64,000 nt of DNA from Conexibacter arvalis (GTDB taxonomy: Bacteria > Actinomycetota > Thermoleophilia > Solirubrobacterales > Solirubrobacteraceae), in the NCBI RefSeq assembly GCF_014199525.1, contig NZ_JACHNU010000001.1:310001-374000 (forward strand), written 5' to 3'. The notes below the pieces were generated by a model. That model saw only the letters and a program-made list of their open reading frames with translations. It ran no database searches and had not been told where the DNA came from. The translations under genes and the position numbers were made by a program. Within the stretch, counting starts at the first letter, position 1. Every line of letters begins with the position of its first letter. Of the stretch, positions 36,436 to 43,384 are shown in pieces.

Positions 36436-37254
36436 TCACCCGTGTCGCTCAGCCGGCTCCGCTGCCGGGAACTGCCGCTCCAGCCACGACCGCCACTGCT
36501 CCTCGGCGCGAGCGCGGGCGGCCTGGCCGGCCTCCCCGTAGAGATAGCCGCGCACGACCGCGTGGGTTCTGCCGGCCCGCTGGTGGACGGCGAGGTCGAC
36601 GATCCCGGGCGCGGGCTCGTCGGTCCGCAGCTTGACCTGCAGCGGACCGACGCTCTCGACGACGCCGCTGAGCCGCGGCGCCGTCCCCGCCACCGCGCGC
36701 CGCTGGCCGACGGCGAGGTCCTCCAGCGCGAGCGCGCCGAGCATCCGGCGCCAGGCGGCGTCGGCGTCGTCGCCGAGCGCGTGGAAGAGGATCACCGACG
36801 ACGTCGGCTGCCCGGCGAAGTGGGTCAGGTAGATGCGCAGGTGCTCCATGCCGTCGAGCCAGCCCTCGTCGGTCCCCGCCAGCTCGTCCTCCCAGTCGGC
36901 GCCGTCGCTGCGGAAGCCCGACGCGAGGCGGATGACGCAGGTGCCGCCGGCGCGCGCCTCGACGAGGATCTCCGTCGCCCACGGCGGCGCGTCCGCGTCC
37001 TCGGACCACTCCCGCTCCTCGTACGCGAAGCGACGCGGCGGATCCCACGCGGTGACGACGCCGCGCGAGTCGCCGAACGGGCCGTGGTGGGTGACGATCT
37101 CGCCGCCCTCGCACTCCTCGACCTCGGCCGGGACGAACCAGGCGGCGAGGCCCGGACCGGTCGCAATCGCCTCCCACACCTGCTCGGGAGTCGCTGGCAC
37201 CTCGACTTCGACGCGGACCATGCGGGCGTCGGGCGGATCGGGCGTCGTCGTCAT
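36436..37254 (-). CDS. SRPBCC/AHSA1-domain protein
   Basis: 272 residues. The N-terminal AHSA1-type SRPBCC domain spans about 10-145 (MVRVEVEVPATPEQVWEAIATGPGLAAWFVPAEVE, then WDPPRRFAYEERE and the C-terminal helix DEGWLDGMEHLRIYLTHFAG). A second SRPBCC-like unit or tail follows to about 270. These folds bind hydrophobic ligands in a deep pocket; many are paired with ArsR regulators. The ATG overlaps the stop of the ArsR gene (ATGA). The ligand is unknown, and the pair may form a sensing unit. Confidence 0.88.
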   Translation of the reverse strand: MTTTPDPPDARMVRVEVEVPATPEQVWEAIATGPGLAAWFVPAEVEECEGGEIVTHHGPFGDSRGVVTAWDPPRRFAYEEREWSEDADAPPWATEILVEARAGGTCVIRLASGFRSDGADWEDELAGTDEGWLDGMEHLRIYLTHFAGQPTSSVILFHALGDDADAAWRRMLGALALEDLAVGQRRAVAGTAPRLSGVVESVGPLQVKLRTDEPAPGIVDLAVHQRAGRTHAVVRGYLYGEAGQAARARAEEQWRSWLERQFPAAEPAERHG

Positions 37255-37946
37255 CTCGGCTCCTCGGTTTGTGGGTCCGGTGCGGGGTCGGGCTGCGCGG
37301 CGGCGTTGGTCTGCGCGGCGGCGAACGTCGCACCGACGGCGGGCCCCTCCCGCGATGGGCCGTCTTCTGCCGGCACGGGGTGCGCGGCGACGAGCAGGCG
37401 GTAGCTGCGCCCGTCGGCGACGGCGCCGTCGTGGTACTTGGAGACGAGCGCGGCGACCGCGCGGGTCAGCTCGTCGGCGAAGGCGGCGCGGTCGGCCGCC
37501 GAGCGGAAGCGGACCTCGGTGTCGAGCGCGAGCGTGGCGAGCCGGCGGTCGCCGCGACGGGCGCGCCGCGCCAGCGCGCCGACCTCGCGCACCGCCCGCC
37601 CCGCCAGCGCGACGAGGTAGGCGGCCGAGAGGCGGTCGGCGGCGCGCGCCGGATCGTCGGCGCCGGCCGAGCCGAGCGCGCCCGGCGAGACGGCATACGT
37701 CGCGGCGCTGGCGACGAGCAGCCGCTCGGTCAGCCCGCCGTGCCGCCGCTCGCCGGCGACCTCGACGAGGCCGTGGGACTCGAGCGTGCGCAGGTGGTAG
37801 TTGACCTTCTGCCGCGTGAGCCCGACCCGCTGCGCCAGCGCCGCCGCCGAGGCCGGCTCCGCCAGCTGCGCCAGCAGCCGCGCGCGGATCGGGTCGAGCG
37901 CGACCGCCGCGACGGCCGGATCCTCGATCACCTCGATGTCGAGCAT
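37251..37946 (-). CDS. ArsR-family transcriptional regulator
   Basis: 231 residues. The winged HTH (about residues 15-75) reads ALDPIRARLLAQLAEPASAAALAQRVGLTRQKVNYHLRTLESHGLVEV. It is followed by a helical region that is probably for dimerisation (DPARAADRLSAAYLVALAGRAVREVGALARR) and a Pro/Ala-rich tail. There is no Cys-based metal site, so it is not a classic arsenic sensor. It is co-transcribed with the SRPBCC gene (ATGA overlap). The start ATG 37946 is preceded by GGAG, and by a 7-bp perfect inverted repeat that also contains TTGACA, so autoregulation is likely. Confidence 0.9.
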   Translation of the reverse strand: MLDIEVIEDPAVAAVALDPIRARLLAQLAEPASAAALAQRVGLTRQKVNYHLRTLESHGLVEVAGERRHGGLTERLLVASAATYAVSPGALGSAGADDPARAADRLSAAYLVALAGRAVREVGALARRARRGDRRLATLALDTEVRFRSAADRAAFADELTRAVAALVSKYHDGAVADGRSYRLLVAAHPVPAEDGPSREGPAVGATFAAAQTNAAAQPDPAPDPQTEEPR

Positions 37947-37961
37947 GCACCAACTCCAGCA

Positions 37962-37981
37962 TTGACAAGAAGTTTTGTCAA
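37962..37981. promoter_or_regulatory. ArsR operator candidate with -35-like box
   Basis: TTGACAA, six bases, TTGTCAA: perfect 7-bp arms, 16 bases before the start codon. The minus-strand arm TTGACA matches a -35 box exactly, so a regulator bound here would block the promoter of its own gene. Confidence 0.55.
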
Positions 37982-38407
37982 GCTGTGGGTGCGAGGGATG
38001 TACGACGGCGGCCCAGGGCGATGCGCCGACGTCCTCCGGCCGCCGCCATCGCCGCCCCGCCGCCTGCCGTCGCCGCCCCGCCGCGCGCCGTGCCGCTCCG
38101 CCGCGCGCCGTGCCGCTCCGCCGCCCGCCGTCGCCGCCCCGCCGCGCGCCGACGTCCTCCGGCCGCCGCCATCGCCGCCCCGCCGCCTGCCGTCGCCGCC
38201 CCGCCGCGCGCCATGCCGCCCCGCCGCCCGCCGTCGCCGCCCCGCCGCGCGCCATCGCCGCCCCGCCGCCCGCCGTCGCCGCCCCCCGCCGCCGTCGCCG
38301 CCCCGCCGCCGGCCGTTGCCGGCCCAGCGCGCGCCGTCGCGGCCAGTGCGGCGACGCAGCACGCGCGTTGGGCGCGCGGCGGCGCGCCTCGATGACGGTG
38401 CGGCGTC

Positions 38408-38413
38408 TAGCCT
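38408..38413 (+). promoter_or_regulatory. Likely -10 box, leaderless start of the phosphotransferase
   Basis: TAGCCT, seven bases, GTG 38421. No ribosome-binding site is present. Confidence 0.45.
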
Positions 38414-38420
38414 GCAGCCG

Positions 38421-39509
38421 GTGCATGGCGACGACCTGACCGCGGAGGAGCGCCTGCTGCTGCGCGGCCGCCCGCCCGCGGCGGCGCTGCGCTGGGCCGC
38501 GCGGGCGGCGGGCGGCGTCGGTGCCGAGGTCGTCGCGGTCGAGGCGCTCGAAGGCGGCACCTCCTCCGCCGTCCACGCGCTCGACGTGCGCGACCGCGCC
38601 GGTCGCACGCGTGCGCTGGTCCTGCGTCGCTTCGTGCGCGCCGACTGGCTGGCCGAGGAGCCCGACGCCCCCTTGCGCGAGGCCGCCGCGCTCGACATCG
38701 TCGCGGCAGGTGGGCTCGTGGCGCCGCGGCTCGTCGCGCTCGACCCGCGGGGAGCCGAGATCGGCGACGGCAGACCGGCGCTGCTGATGACGCGCCTGCC
38801 CGGCCGCGTCGTCTGGACACCGCCACCCGACCAACTCGACACGTGGCTGCGCGGCCTCGCCGCGACGCTCCCGCAGATCCACGCAACCGTCCTCTCCTCC
38901 GCGTCGGCGCCCGCCACCCTCACGCCCCCGCCCGCTCCCACCGCGCCCACGGCCCCCGCCGCGCCCGCCGCGCCCGCCGCGCCCGCCGCGCCCACCGCGC
39001 CCACCGCGCCCGCCGCGCCCACCGCGCCCACCGCGCCCACCGCGCCCACCGCGCCCACCGCGCCCACCGCGATCGGGCGCTACTCGGACTGGGGGCTGCA
39101 CGTCGAGCGCCCGCCGGCCGGGTCGCGGCTGCCGGCGCCGACCTGGGAGCGGGCCTTCGCCGTCTTCGACCGGTCGCCGGAGGTCGGCGACAGACTGATC
39201 CACCGCGACTTCCATCCCGGCAACGTGCTCTGGCGCGACGGTCAGGTCAGCGCGATCGTCGACTGGGCGTGCGCCTCGCGAGGCCACCCGGACGCCGACG
39301 TCGGCTACTGCCGCGAGAACCTCGCCAGAGCGCATTCGGTCGCGGTCGCCGACCGCTTCCTCACCTTCCATCGCGCACTCACCGGCGCGGGCGAGCTCGA
39401 CCCGGCATGGGACGTGCGCGCCGCACTCGGCGGCTACGCCGCCGACGACCTCGTCGGCTGGTCGACGCGGGAGGACGCCTTCCTCGCGCAGGCCGTCGCG
39501 CGGCTGTAG
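38421..39509 (+). CDS. Aminoglycoside phosphotransferase-like kinase with an Ala/Thr-Pro repeat insert
   Basis: 362 residues of the APH/choline-kinase fold. The N-lobe has EALEGGTSSAVHALDVRD and a Lys/Arg strand (ALVLRRFV). The catalytic loop LIHRDFHPGNVLWRDG lies at about 258-273 (HxDxxxxN) and the metal aspartate in SAIVDWACASRGHPDADVGYC follows. Between N- and C-lobes a run of about 45 residues, TAP and AAP repeats encoded by GCGCCCACC/GCGCCCGCC units (about 38934-39070), breaks the fold. It could be a flexible linker or an error-prone repeat. Substrate may be an aminoglycoside, a sugar or an amine. A strong hairpin follows the stop. Confidence 0.88.
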   Translation: MHGDDLTAEERLLLRGRPPAAALRWAARAAGGVGAEVVAVEALEGGTSSAVHALDVRDRAGRTRALVLRRFVRADWLAEEPDAPLREAAALDIVAAGGLVAPRLVALDPRGAEIGDGRPALLMTRLPGRVVWTPPPDQLDTWLRGLAATLPQIHATVLSSASAPATLTPPPAPTAPTAPAAPAAPAAPAAPTAPTAPAAPTAPTAPTAPTAPTAPTAIGRYSDWGLHVERPPAGSRLPAPTWERAFAVFDRSPEVGDRLIHRDFHPGNVLWRDGQVSAIVDWACASRGHPDADVGYCRENLARAHSVAVADRFLTFHRALTGAGELDPAWDVRAALGGYAADDLVGWSTREDAFLAQAVARL

Positions 39510-39511
39510 CG

Positions 39512-39545
39512 GCGCGTGGCCGCTCGACGGCGAGTGGCCACGCGC
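39512..39545 (+). terminator. Strong hairpin after the phosphotransferase
   Basis: Perfect 10-bp arms GCGCGTGGCC/GGCCACGCGC, continued inside by a CTCG/CGAG stem. It starts three bases after the TAG stop and lies before the riboswitch promoter. Confidence 0.65.
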
Positions 39546-39599
39546 CGACGCCGCCCGAGCCGCGCACTTTTCCGACGCGTCGGCACTCCTCTCGTCGGG

Positions 39600-39605
39600 T
39601 AGCTT
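39600..39605 (+). promoter_or_regulatory. Probable -10 box of the riboswitch transcript
   Basis: TAGCTT, about 20 to 30 bases before the first conserved riboswitch stem, so the transcript would begin near 39612. Confidence 0.4.
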
Positions 39606-39634
39606 GCCGTCGAACTTCAAAGACGCAGCTCGCA

Positions 39635-39730
39635 TCTCGAAAGGGCAAACCACTCGCGAGGGTGGGACGCAAAGCCACGGGGCTCCAGATGGGAGGGAGC
39701 CAGCCGGGCCGCCGAAGGAGGCGTTCGAGA
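39635..39730 (+). promoter_or_regulatory. GEMM-type c-di-GMP-I riboswitch
   Basis: The core matches the GEMM consensus closely: GGGCAAACC, then CCACTC-GCGA-GGGTGG (a stem with a GNRA tetraloop), then GGGACGCAAAGCC. A second arm GGCTCC/GGAGCC and the 3-prime AGCCAGCCGGGCCGCCGA follow. Bases 39635-39641 (TCTCGAA) pair with 39724-39730 (TTCGAGA) to close the aptamer. The same TTCGAG is used in the competing hairpin just downstream. c-di-GMP riboswitches of this class control motility, biofilm and envelope genes; here the target is the secreted CAP-domain protein. This is a leader element, not a gene product. Confidence 0.9.
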
Positions 39731-39751
39731 CAGTCGCGGGCGCTCGAACGC
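39721..39751 (+). promoter_or_regulatory. Expression-platform hairpin of the riboswitch
   Basis: GCGTTCGAG, 13 bases, CTCGAACGC: perfect 9-bp arms ending three bases before the Shine-Dalgarno AAGGAG at 39754-39759. Its left arm overlaps the aptamer's closing strand, so the two structures exclude each other. If c-di-GMP stabilises the aptamer, the hairpin opens and the CAP gene should turn on (inference). Confidence 0.7.
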
Positions 39752-39767
39752 ACAAGGAGTTGTTGTC

Positions 39768-40328
39768 GTGCTTCGCTCAGTCGGGTCGCGGATGGCCGCA
39801 GCGGTCGTCGCGCTCGCCACCGGTCTCATCCTCCTCGCTACCATGCCGGCCGCCGCGCGCGCATGCGCCGGCGCCAACGCCAGCCCCGGCGCCAACCTCA
39901 AGCGCGCGAGCGCCGCGACGCTCTGCCTCCTCAACCGGCAGCGCAAGGCGCACGGCCTGCGGCCGCTCCGCGTCAACGGCGCGCTCAGAAAGGCCGCGGC
40001 ACGGCACTCCCGTGACATGGCCCGGCGGAACTTCTTCTCCCACACCTCCCCTGGCAACGTCTCGTTCGACCAGCGCATCCGACGCGCCAACTACCGTCCG
40101 CGCGGCGGCTGGTCGATCGGCGAGAACATCGCCTGGGGCAGCGGCCACCTCGCCAGCCCCGCGTCGATCGTGCGCAGCTGGATGAATAGCCCCGGTCACC
40201 GCGCCAACATCCTCAACCGCGGCTTCCGCAAGATCGGCGTCGGCGTCGCCCGCGGCGTCCCCTTCGCCGCCTCGGCCGCCGTCAGCCGCAGCGGCGGGCT
40301 CTACACGACCGACTTCGGCTCGCGCTGA
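39768..40328 (+). CDS. Secreted CAP/SCP-domain protein under c-di-GMP control
   Basis: 186 residues. The signal peptide reads VGSRMAAAVVALATGLILLATMPAAARA, cleavage near residue 32. The CAP domain occupies about 45-180: LCLLNRQRKAHGLRPLRVNGALRKAAARHSRDMARRNFFSH (the signature His and the HSRDM helix), then GENIAWG, and the SWMNSPGHRANILN helix. CAP proteins act outside the cell, often on the wall, lipids or host surfaces; here the function is unknown. GTG 39768 has a good AAGGAG eight bases upstream. The long leader is a GEMM riboswitch, so its level should follow c-di-GMP. No diguanylate cyclase gene is in the window. Confidence 0.92.
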   Translation: MLRSVGSRMAAAVVALATGLILLATMPAAARACAGANASPGANLKRASAATLCLLNRQRKAHGLRPLRVNGALRKAAARHSRDMARRNFFSHTSPGNVSFDQRIRRANYRPRGGWSIGENIAWGSGHLASPASIVRSWMNSPGHRANILNRGFRKIGVGVARGVPFAASAAVSRSGGLYTTDFGSR

Positions 40329-40330
40329 GG

Positions 40331-42439
40331 TCAGCTCAACGTCGCGAGCGTCGCGGGCACCACCGCCTCGGCTCCGGCCTTGCGCAGCTGCCCGCCGACC
40401 ATCGCGAGCGTGAACCCCGACAGGCGCCGGTCGTCGACGAGGACGCCGGTGCCGGGCGGCGGCTGCTGCACGACCGCGAAGGCGCCGCGCACGTTGGCCG
40501 CCTGCTGCGCGGCGTTCGCCATCTCGCGCTGCGGCGGGCGCTGCTCGCGCCGTTCGAGCAGCCGCAGGCGCGGGACGCCGAGCTGGCGCGCGAGCTGCTC
40601 GGCGAACGACTCGACGACCGCGCCGTTGGCGACCGACGGCACGTCGGTCACCCACGCCGGCGCCACTCCCGCGCCGCGCAGCGCCTCGGCAAGCGCGACG
40701 GCGACCTCGTCGTCGAGCCGGCCGGCGCGCAGCCCGCGCTCGATCGCCGGCCACCAGCCGCCGTCGCCGAGGCGCGCCAGCGCGAAGCCGGGCGCGACCA
40801 GCGCGTCGACCGGAATCTTGCGCATCGTGCCGGCGGGGTCCGGCGCCATCTTGCGCTGCTCCAGGACGATCGGCTTCGAGCGCAGATGGCGCTGCGCCTG
40901 CTCGACGAGCCGCTCGTCGGGCGGCGCGGCGTAGCGAGGACCGGCGCAGACCGAGCAGCGGCCGCAGTCGGCCGGCTCCGGATCGTCGAGCTCCTCCTGC
41001 AGCGCGCGCATCAGGCAGCGGCCGTCGGTCCCGAAGGCGGCCATCGCCTGCTGCTCGGCGCGGCGGAGCGCGGTGATCTGGGCGTAGCGGTCGCCGTCGT
41101 ACGACCAGCCGCTGTCGGGCACCGCGAACCAGCGCGTTCCTTCCCGGCGGACCGCGCCCTCGACGTCGAGGATCTTCAGCATCGCCTCGATGCGCCCGGC
41201 GCCGAGGTTGACGACCGCCATCAGCTCGCGGCTCGTCCGGCCCCTGCCGTCGGCGGTGGCGTCGTGCAGCTCAGCCAGCACCGCCTCGACCTTGTCGCGC
41301 GCCGGGAAGGCCTGCTCGATGAAGAAGTCCTGGATGCGGCGGTCCTCGGCGCCGCGCAGCAGCACGACCTCGGCGTGGGCGACTCCGCGACCGGCGCGGC
41401 CGACCTGCTGGTAGTAGGAGACGACCGAGCCGGGCGCCTGGTAGTGGACGACGAACTCGAGATCGGCCTTGTCGTAGCCCATCCCCAGCGCGCTCGTCGC
41501 GACCAGCGCCTTCACCTCGTTGCGCAGCAGCCGCTCCTCGGCTGCGATCCGCTCCTCGCTCGCCTGCTCGCCGCTGTACGCGAGCGCCGCGATCCCGTTG
41601 GCGGTGAGGAAGCTGGCGACCTGATCCGCGTCGCGCTTGGTGAGGGTGTAGACGATCCCCGAGCCGGGCAGCCGCGGCAGCGTCTCTACCAGCCATGCGA
41701 GCCGCTGCGCGGGCCGCGGCAGCTCCAGCGCCTCCAGCCGCAGGCTGCTGCGCCCGAGCGGCCCGCGGTAGGAGCGCAGCTCGCCGGCGCCGTCCCCCGG
41801 CGCGGTGCCGGCTCCGACGCCGAGCTGGTCGAGCACGTCGGCGACGACGCGGTCGTTCGCGGTCGCCGTCGTGCCGAGCACGGCGACACCGCTCGGCAGT
41901 GCCTCCAGCATCTCCTTCACGCGCCGGTAGTCGGGCCGGAAGTCGTGGCCCCAGTCGGAGATGCAGTGCGCCTCGTCGATCACGAGCAGCCCGACCGAGG
42001 CGGCGAAGAGCGGCAGCAGCTCGTCGCGGAAACGGGGGTTGTTGAGCCGCTCGGGCGAGATCAGCAGCAGGTCGACCTCGTCGGCGGCGAGCATCCCGCG
42101 GATCGCGTCCCACTCGTCGCGGTTGGTCGAGTTGATCGTGTGGGCCCGCAGACCGAGCCGCTGCGCGCCGGCGATCTGGTTGCGCATCAGCGCGAGCAGC
42201 GGCGAGACGATCAGCGTCGGCCCGGCGCCCTCGGCGCGCAGGAGCGCGGTGGCGACGAAGTAGACGGCCGACTTCCCCCAGCCGGTGCGCTGGACGCAGA
42301 GCACGCGGGCGCGGTCGGCGACGATGTCGTGGATCGCGTCGAGCTGGCCGTCGCGGAAGTCGGCGGCGGGGTCGCCGGTGAGGTCGCGCAGTCGGTCGAG
42401 CGCGGCGGCGGCGAAGTCGGGGGCGACGGAGGTGGGCAT
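40331..42439 (-). CDS. recQ: RecQ-type DNA helicase with C-terminal phosphoribosyltransferase-like domain
   Basis: 702 residues. Helicase motifs: Q-motif near 30, Walker A QRTGWGKS (Lys about 56), DEAH at 155-158 in LLVIDEAHCISDWGHDFRPDY, TTATAND, SATSALGMGY-type motif V, and QQVGRAGRG (motif VI). A RecQ zinc-binding region carries Cys in CGRCSVCAGPRY. The last 150 residues are not HRDC: VDALVAPGFALARLGDGGWW and VLVDDRRLSGFTLAMVGGQLRKAGA look like a ComF/PRTase-type domain with its PRPP loop (VDDxxxxGxT). The combination is known from actinobacterial RecQ proteins. Start ATG 42439 follows a TACGCT box seven bases upstream. It presumably unwinds DNA in recombination repair. Confidence 0.92.
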   Translation of the reverse strand: MPTSVAPDFAAAALDRLRDLTGDPAADFRDGQLDAIHDIVADRARVLCVQRTGWGKSAVYFVATALLRAEGAGPTLIVSPLLALMRNQIAGAQRLGLRAHTINSTNRDEWDAIRGMLAADEVDLLLISPERLNNPRFRDELLPLFAASVGLLVIDEAHCISDWGHDFRPDYRRVKEMLEALPSGVAVLGTTATANDRVVADVLDQLGVGAGTAPGDGAGELRSYRGPLGRSSLRLEALELPRPAQRLAWLVETLPRLPGSGIVYTLTKRDADQVASFLTANGIAALAYSGEQASEERIAAEERLLRNEVKALVATSALGMGYDKADLEFVVHYQAPGSVVSYYQQVGRAGRGVAHAEVVLLRGAEDRRIQDFFIEQAFPARDKVEAVLAELHDATADGRGRTSRELMAVVNLGAGRIEAMLKILDVEGAVRREGTRWFAVPDSGWSYDGDRYAQITALRRAEQQAMAAFGTDGRCLMRALQEELDDPEPADCGRCSVCAGPRYAAPPDERLVEQAQRHLRSKPIVLEQRKMAPDPAGTMRKIPVDALVAPGFALARLGDGGWWPAIERGLRAGRLDDEVAVALAEALRGAGVAPAWVTDVPSVANGAVVESFAEQLARQLGVPRLRLLERREQRPPQREMANAAQQAANVRGAFAVVQQPPPGTGVLVDDRRLSGFTLAMVGGQLRKAGAEAVVPATLATLS

Positions 42440-42446
42440 GCCGTCG

Positions 42447-42452
42447 AGCGTA
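42447..42452 (-). promoter_or_regulatory. Possible -10 box for recQ
   Basis: TACGCT on the minus strand, seven bases before ATG 42439; the arrangement suggests a leaderless message. Confidence 0.4.
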
Positions 42453-42590
42453 GCCGCGAGGGGGGCGAACTCTCGAGACCGCGCGAGAGATTTCGCAGCC
42501 CTGCGCACACGTGTCGCGATTCGATCGTCAGGCTCGATCGCATGCTCACTTCCCCGCCGCCTCCAGCACACGATGAATCGAGAACAACAT

Positions 42591-42609
42591 CGATCGGGTG
42601 GACCGATCG
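42591..42609. promoter_or_regulatory. VapB operator candidate
   Basis: CGATCGG, five bases, CCGATCG: perfect 7-bp arms, 28 bases before the vapB start and just upstream of the TAGCCT box at 42622-42627. It fits autoregulation by the antitoxin. Two extra CGATCG half-sites lie near 42522 and 42535. Confidence 0.5.
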
Positions 42610-42637
42610 AGACGAGGGTTCTAGCCTCCTCGATGCG

Positions 42638-42886
42638 ATGACGCTCCATGTAGACGACCCCGGATTCCTCGCCCTCCGCAGCGCCAGCGCGCGTCATCCG
42701 CTCGCCCGCCCGGAGGCGGTCGCGCAGCGTGATCGCGAGCACGTCGCGGCGGGAAGGCTTCCAACCGTCGAGGAGCGGGAACGGGCGATGCTCGCCGCCG
42801 CAGATGTGATCGCGAACCTCCCCGTGCTCGATGACCGCTCCCCGGAAGAGATCCTTGGCTACGACGAGTCCGGCCTTCCGACCTGA
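42638..42886 (+). CDS. vapB: VapB-type antitoxin
   Basis: 82 residues. The N-terminus (MTLHVDDPGFLALRSASARHPL) is a short ribbon-helix-helix-like DNA-binding part. The C-terminus (LPVLDDRSPEEILGYDESGLP) is the conserved toxin-neutralising tail of this antitoxin group. ATG 42638 is chosen for frame and size; a nearby ATG at 42633 is out of frame. The stop shares one base with the toxin start. The operator palindrome upstream supports autoregulation. There is no standard ribosome-binding site; TAGCCT ends ten bases upstream. Confidence 0.88.
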   Translation: MTLHVDDPGFLALRSASARHPLARPEAVAQRDREHVAAGRLPTVEERERAMLAAADVIANLPVLDDRSPEEILGYDESGLPT

Positions 42887-43275
42887 TGGTCGTCGACAGC
42901 TCGGCCATCATCGCAATCCTCCTCGACGAGCCCGAAAAGTGCCGTTTCGTACGACTCGTCGCAGCCGCACGCGAACCGTCGATCTCAGCAGCATCACTGC
43001 TCGAATGCGCGATCGTCATGCATCGGCGCGCGGGCGCGACGGGATTCGCGCAACTCGACGGGATAGTGCACGACACCGGGATCCGCTGCATCCCCGTCGA
43101 TCTCGACCAGGCACTCGCCGCGCGGCGGGCGTGGGTGCGGTACGGGAAGGGCAACTCGCCCGCGGGGCTGAACTTCGGCGACTGCTTCAGCTACGCGCTG
43201 GCGCGGACGATGGACCGGCCGCTGCTGTTCAAGGGCGGTGACTTCACGCGCACCGATGTGCGTGCGGCGGAGTGA
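42886..43275 (+). CDS. vapC: VapC-type PIN-domain ribonuclease toxin
   Basis: 129 residues. The PIN-domain acidic set is intact: Asp 4 (MVVDSSAIIAILLDEP), Glu 40 (ASLLECAIV), Asp 99 (NFGDCFSYALA) and Asp 119 (FKGGDFTRTD). PIN toxins of this family cleave specific tRNAs or rRNA and stop translation when unneutralised. The start overlaps the vapB stop by one base. It forms a type II toxin-antitoxin module with vapB. It converges on the ABC-2 permease gene, with a short palindrome between the stops. Confidence 0.93.
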   Translation: MVVDSSAIIAILLDEPEKCRFVRLVAAAREPSISAASLLECAIVMHRRAGATGFAQLDGIVHDTGIRCIPVDLDQALAARRAWVRYGKGNSPAGLNFGDCFSYALARTMDRPLLFKGGDFTRTDVRAAE

Positions 43276-43384
43276 ACGGCGGCAGGACGCGGCAAGCCCG
43301 GTGCGCATCCGCGACGCCGCGCGACCGTTGGCGGCCTCAGGCCCGCGCCTGCACCAGGCACGGCTGGAACCGCCGCGCGCGGCG

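Larger units (their letters stand above)
37947..38420. repeat. Non-coding stretch with Pro/Ala-codon-like repeats
   Basis: 474 bases between the ArsR and phosphotransferase genes. From about 38020 to 38340 it is built from CGCCGCCCCGCCGC-type units. Within it a block of about 62 bases starting GACGTCCTCCGGCCGCCGCC occurs twice, at 38028 and 38151, almost identical. Both strands are open but read only as Pro/Arg/Ala repeats, so I assign no gene. The first 35 bases hold the arsR operator. Confidence 0.6.

Noticed and set aside
38421-39509. Two separate genes split by the repeat
   Set aside because: The frame is continuous through the repeat and both lobes of one kinase fold are present once.
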